A stretch of DNA of 9,176 nucleotides from Pseudomonas sp. (GTDB taxonomy: Bacteria; Pseudomonadota; Gammaproteobacteria; Pseudomonadales; Pseudomonadaceae): the NCBI GenBank assembly GCA_030654635.1, contig JAURXE010000498.1, positions 1 to 9,176 on the forward strand. The letters are read 5' to 3'. The notes under the pieces are model-generated. The model saw only the letters and a program-made list of their open reading frames with translations. It had not been told where the DNA came from and searched no databases. Of this stretch, positions 6,306-9,176 are shown in pieces; position 1 is the first letter of the stretch, and each line of letters opens with the position of its first letter. A program made the translations under genes and the position numbers.

Positions 6306-6366
6306 CAGCCGCCAACGCAGCCCTTGCACTGGCGGCTGGCCGCTATTTGGCTCACGGGCTGGCCAG
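6306..6366 (+). terminator. Hairpin region after the second desaturase, possible terminator with alternative pairing
   Basis: A perfect 9-base stem, CAGCCGCCA (6306-6314) with TGGCGGCTG (6330-6338), closes a 15-base loop 27 bases after the desaturase stop. No T-run follows, so intrinsic termination is doubtful. CTGGCC (6336-6341) can instead pair with GGCCAG (6361-6366), using part of the same strand. GGCTGGCC is also directly repeated at 6334-6341 and 6357-6364. Confidence 0.35.
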
Positions 6367-6489
6367 AATGTGCGGACAACACCCAGCAGCACCGCCAGCT
6401 TCGACTAGAATTCAGCACGCGCCACGGGAAACCGCACAGAGCTCATTAGAGGCTCGGGCGCAGCCACTTTCTGTCCACAGGTGCTGTTA

Positions 6490-9176
6490 ATGCTGCGACT
6501 TCTGCGCACGCCATCCTGCTTGTTGCTGATCTGTCTGTGCTTAGTTGCAGGCAAGAATTTAGCGGCTTTGCCAACCGTCAATGCCAGCGCGCAGATGCTC
6601 CAGCAACCGCTGGCACTGCAACAAATCCAACTGCTCGAAGATCCGCACGCCAGCCTTAGCCCCAGCCAGGCGCTGGAGCAATTACCGCTGCATGGTCAAC
6701 TGCGCGATGGCAATCTGCGCCTGGGCTATTCCGGCAGCGCCTGGTGGATCGGCTTTGCGCTCGACACCAACTCAGCCGAGCCGCTGTCACTGATCATCGA
6801 CAATCCCTTTACCGACGACATCCAGTTCTGGCGAGTGGTTAACGGCCAACCGGTGCCGGCCGGACACGCCGGTGATCTGCTGCCGTTCAGCGCCCGCAGC
6901 GTACCCTATGCGAACTTCCTGTTGCCGCTGCCGACGCTGGAAGCCGGCCACCACGAGATCCTCCTGCGGGTAGAAAGCAGCGCCGCCCTGAGCCTGCCCA
7001 TGGCCCTGGTAGCCAGCGCCAGCAGCAAGCAACTGCTGAGCTACAGCTGGCTGAAAAGCGGCCTGATGTGTGGCGCACTGCTGATCATGGCGCTGTTTCA
7101 TCTGGCCAAATACAGCACCTTGCGCGAGCCCCAGCTGGGTTTTTATTGCGCCACCCTGTTCAGCGCGACGCTGTATTACAGCGCCCTGCTCGGCCCGATC
7201 AATCTGTTCTGGCCGCTGCAACCGAGCCTGCAGACCATAGTACTGAACCTCGCCGGCTCCGCCACGTTGATTGCCAGCACCCTGTTTATCTGCAGCATTC
7301 TGGCCCTGCACGGCCGGCGGTTGCGCCTGCTGCGCAATGGTTTTTTTGCCCTGATAGTGCTGTGCGCCAGCCCGGCCGTACTGGGGCTTAACGACTTTCG
7401 CCAACAGCAATTAATCAACAGCCTGTTCCTGCTCAATGGCCTGTACCAGATCGGCCTCTGCCTGTATGGCGCAAAGCTCCATCGGCCACTGGCCAAGCCT
7501 TTGCTGATGCTCTGGTCGGCCGCGTTCCTGCTGATGATCACCCTGCCCCTGAGCCGGATGGGCCTGCTGCCCAACCTGCCGCTGCTTAGCCAGATCAGTT
7601 TCTATTTGCCGGCGATCAGTTTTTTTCTGTTTGGCATCCTCAGCGCCAAGCAACTGGAGCAGGTGCGCGTCGACTTATTCGCCAGCCAGCAGCAGGCCAT
7701 AGATAACCTCGAGCGCTACCAGGCGCTGTTCAATAACGCCGTCGAGGGCATCGTCCGCTGCCAGCGCGACGGCACCATTCTGGAAGCCAACCCTGGCTTC
7801 CTGCGCCTGCTGGGTCAGTTGCCGCAGCAGACCCTGCGCGGTCAGGCGATTCAGAGCCTGCTGAAAACCTCAGACTGGAACCACCTGCTGGAGCAATTAA
7901 GCGCCGAACAGCCGACAGTCAGTGGCGAGTGCCAGGTCCGCGATCATCGCGGCAATGCCCGCTGGGTCTACCTGTCGCTGTACCTGCTGCCGGCCCAGGA
8001 GGGCATTGAGGCCATAGTGGTCGATCTCAGCGAACGCCATGCCCTTGAGCTGCACCTGCAAAACCTCGCCGCCCACGACTCGCTCACTGGCCTGTTCAAC
8101 CGCCGTGAAATGGAGCGTTTGCTACAAGCTGCCCTGAACGATCCGCAGGCGCAGCACTTCAGTCACCTGCTGTACCTCGACCTCGATCAGTTCAAGCAGG
8201 TCAACGACCTGTGCGGGCACTCGGCCGGCGACCAGTTACTGCGCCAGTTGGCCACCAAGCTACAACACCAACTGCCGGACCAGGCCAAGCTGGCGCGTAT
8301 CGGCGGCGATGAATTTGTTGTGCTACTTGAGCAACAAGACCCCGCCGCAGCCATGGCCCAGGCCGAGGCCTTGCGCGCTTGCGTCGAGCAGTTTGTCTTC
8401 AGCTGGCAAGGCCGGCCGTTTCGATTGTTTGTCAGCATCGGCCTGCTAGAGCTGAGCAATGCGGTTAACGATTGGGAAACCGCCCTGAACTGGGCCGACA
8501 GCGCCTGCCAGCGGGCCAAGAATCAGGGCCGCAATCGAGTCCACCAATTCAATCCGGCCGACGGTGTGCTGCTTGAGCACCAACGCCAACTGCAGTGGAT
8601 TACCCGCCTGCGCGCGGCCATCGAGCATCAGCACTTCGAGCTGTTCTTCCAGCCTGTCGTGCCGTTGCAACAACCCGAAAGCGGCTGGCATTACGAAGTG
8701 CTGTTGCGTTACCGCGACCCACAATCGGGTGAATGGATTGCCCCCGGACAGTTCCTCGGCGCGGCCGAGCGCTATGGCTTGCTGGGGGTGATTGATCGCT
8801 GGGTGATACGGCGGTTATTCGACTGGATGGAGCATAACCCCCATCACTTGCGCCAGCTCAGCCAGGTCAATCTCAACCTCAGCGGCAGTTCGCTGCTGGA
8901 TGGCGAAGTGCACCAACTGCTTAAGGAGCTGTTGGCCAGCCATCAGTTGCCGGCCCACAAGCTGTGTATCGAAGTCACGGAAATGGTCGCCTTGGGCGAG
9001 CTGGGCGTGTCTTCCGACTGGATCACCAAGCTGCGCGAGCAAGGCATCAAAGTCGCCCTCGACGACTTTGGCAGCGGCTTTGCCTCCTATGCCTACCTGC
9101 GCCATCTGCCATTGGACTTGCTGAAAATCGATGGCACCTTTATCAGCGGCCTGGAAAACGACCCGATCAACCAGGC
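6490..9176 (+). CDS. 7TM-DISM / PAS / GGDEF / EAL cyclic-di-GMP turnover protein, C-terminus beyond window
   Basis: An open frame runs from the ATG at 6490 to the right edge (895 codons, no stop). AGGTG lies 6 bases before the ATG. Domains in order: a signal peptide (1-26), a periplasmic 7TMR-DISMED2-type beta domain (about 45-178, with YSGSAWWIGF and the IIDNPFTDDIQFW segment), a seven-helix 7TMR-DISM membrane region (about 188-400), a PAS domain (about 406-520), GGDEF (about 525-695) and EAL (from about 698). The cyclase site is intact: HDSLTGLFNRRE at 529-540, DLDQFKQVND from 564 and RIGGDEF with GGDEF at 605-609. The RxxD inhibitory site is replaced by PDQA. The phosphodiesterase signature reads EVL (736-738) rather than EAL but keeps its glutamate, as well as N796, E828, the DDFG aspartates 858-859 and K879. 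It is therefore likely bifunctional or a regulated phosphodiesterase that senses an extracytoplasmic cue, perhaps a carbohydrate, and a PAS ligand. Confidence 0.9.
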   Translation, partial: MLRLLRTPSCLLLICLCLVAGKNLAALPTVNASAQMLQQPLALQQIQLLEDPHASLSPSQALEQLPLHGQLRDGNLRLGYSGSAWWIGFALDTNSAEPLSLIIDNPFTDDIQFWRVVNGQPVPAGHAGDLLPFSARSVPYANFLLPLPTLEAGHHEILLRVESSAALSLPMALVASASSKQLLSYSWLKSGLMCGALLIMALFHLAKYSTLREPQLGFYCATLFSATLYYSALLGPINLFWPLQPSLQTIVLNLAGSATLIASTLFICSILALHGRRLRLLRNGFFALIVLCASPAVLGLNDFRQQQLINSLFLLNGLYQIGLCLYGAKLHRPLAKPLLMLWSAAFLLMITLPLSRMGLLPNLPLLSQISFYLPAISFFLFGILSAKQLEQVRVDLFASQQQAIDNLERYQALFNNAVEGIVRCQRDGTILEANPGFLRLLGQLPQQTLRGQAIQSLLKTSDWNHLLEQLSAEQPTVSGECQVRDHRGNARWVYLSLYLLPAQEGIEAIVVDLSERHALELHLQNLAAHDSLTGLFNRREMERLLQAALNDPQAQHFSHLLYLDLDQFKQVNDLCGHSAGDQLLRQLATKLQHQLPDQAKLARIGGDEFVVLLEQQDPAAAMAQAEALRACVEQFVFSWQGRPFRLFVSIGLLELSNAVNDWETALNWADSACQRAKNQGRNRVHQFNPADGVLLEHQRQLQWITRLRAAIEHQHFELFFQPVVPLQQPESGWHYEVLLRYRDPQSGEWIAPGQFLGAAERYGLLGVIDRWVIRRLFDWMEHNPHHLRQLSQVNLNLSGSSLLDGEVHQLLKELLASHQLPAHKLCIEVTEMVALGELGVSSDWITKLREQGIKVALDDFGSGFASYAYLRHLPLDLLKIDGTFISGLENDPINQ

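Noticed and set aside
6406..6411. TAGAAT as a -10 element for the GGDEF/EAL gene
   Set aside because: It is a good hexamer, but no acceptable -35 lies 16-18 bases upstream, so it is not supported as a promoter.
1..9176. Mobile element, prophage, CRISPR array or defence system
   Set aside because: No integrase, transposase, phage or effector gene, no spaced repeat array and no tRNA-flanked junction was seen; gene content is typical chromosomal metabolism and signalling.

Overview
The window looks like ordinary chromosome from a Pseudomonas-type gammaproteobacterium. It is GC-rich, its strongest gene matches are to pseudomonad families (a DesA-type desaturase, a cytoplasmic-sensor chemoreceptor, a 7TM-DISM cyclic-di-GMP protein), and its spacers hold REP-like palindromes of a kind common in that group. 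I see no integrase, transposase, phage gene, CRISPR array, tRNA or rRNA, and no compositional break that would mark an island. The only AT-rich stretch is a short operator-like site near position 170.

Layout. Five genes lie on the minus strand, read right to left: an AraC-family regulator (5113-4100), a methyl-accepting chemotaxis protein with a C-terminal sensor domain (3893-2316), a small Mpo1-like (DUF962) membrane protein (2250-1738), the delta-9 desaturase DesA (1561-377) and the N-terminus of an ArsR-family repressor (139 to beyond position 1). Two genes lie on the plus strand: a second, unrelated fatty acid desaturase divergent from the AraC gene (5212-6279), and a large 7TM-DISM/PAS/GGDEF/EAL protein that runs off the right edge (6490-9176). 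No gap between genes exceeds about 240 bases. The gaps hold a clear terminator behind desA, REP-like hairpins, an AT-rich inverted repeat before the ArsR gene, and phased direct repeats between the AraC gene and the second desaturase.

How the genes may work together. Three neighbours handle acyl chains: DesA (unsaturation of membrane phospholipid chains), the Mpo1-like protein (in yeast this family alpha-oxidises 2-hydroxy fatty acids) and the second desaturase (substrate unknown, probably controlled by the divergent AraC regulator). They sit beside two membrane-anchored signalling proteins. A membrane-lipid theme is reasonable, but co-regulation is inference only: the genes are spaced as separate transcription units, except perhaps the chemoreceptor and Mpo1-like pair. 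The most specific new observation is a set of three CAGRTTGGCG-like boxes spaced 21 and 42 bp apart between the AraC gene and the second desaturase, which is a good candidate operator array. I found no strong case for a wholly new defence or mobile system here.
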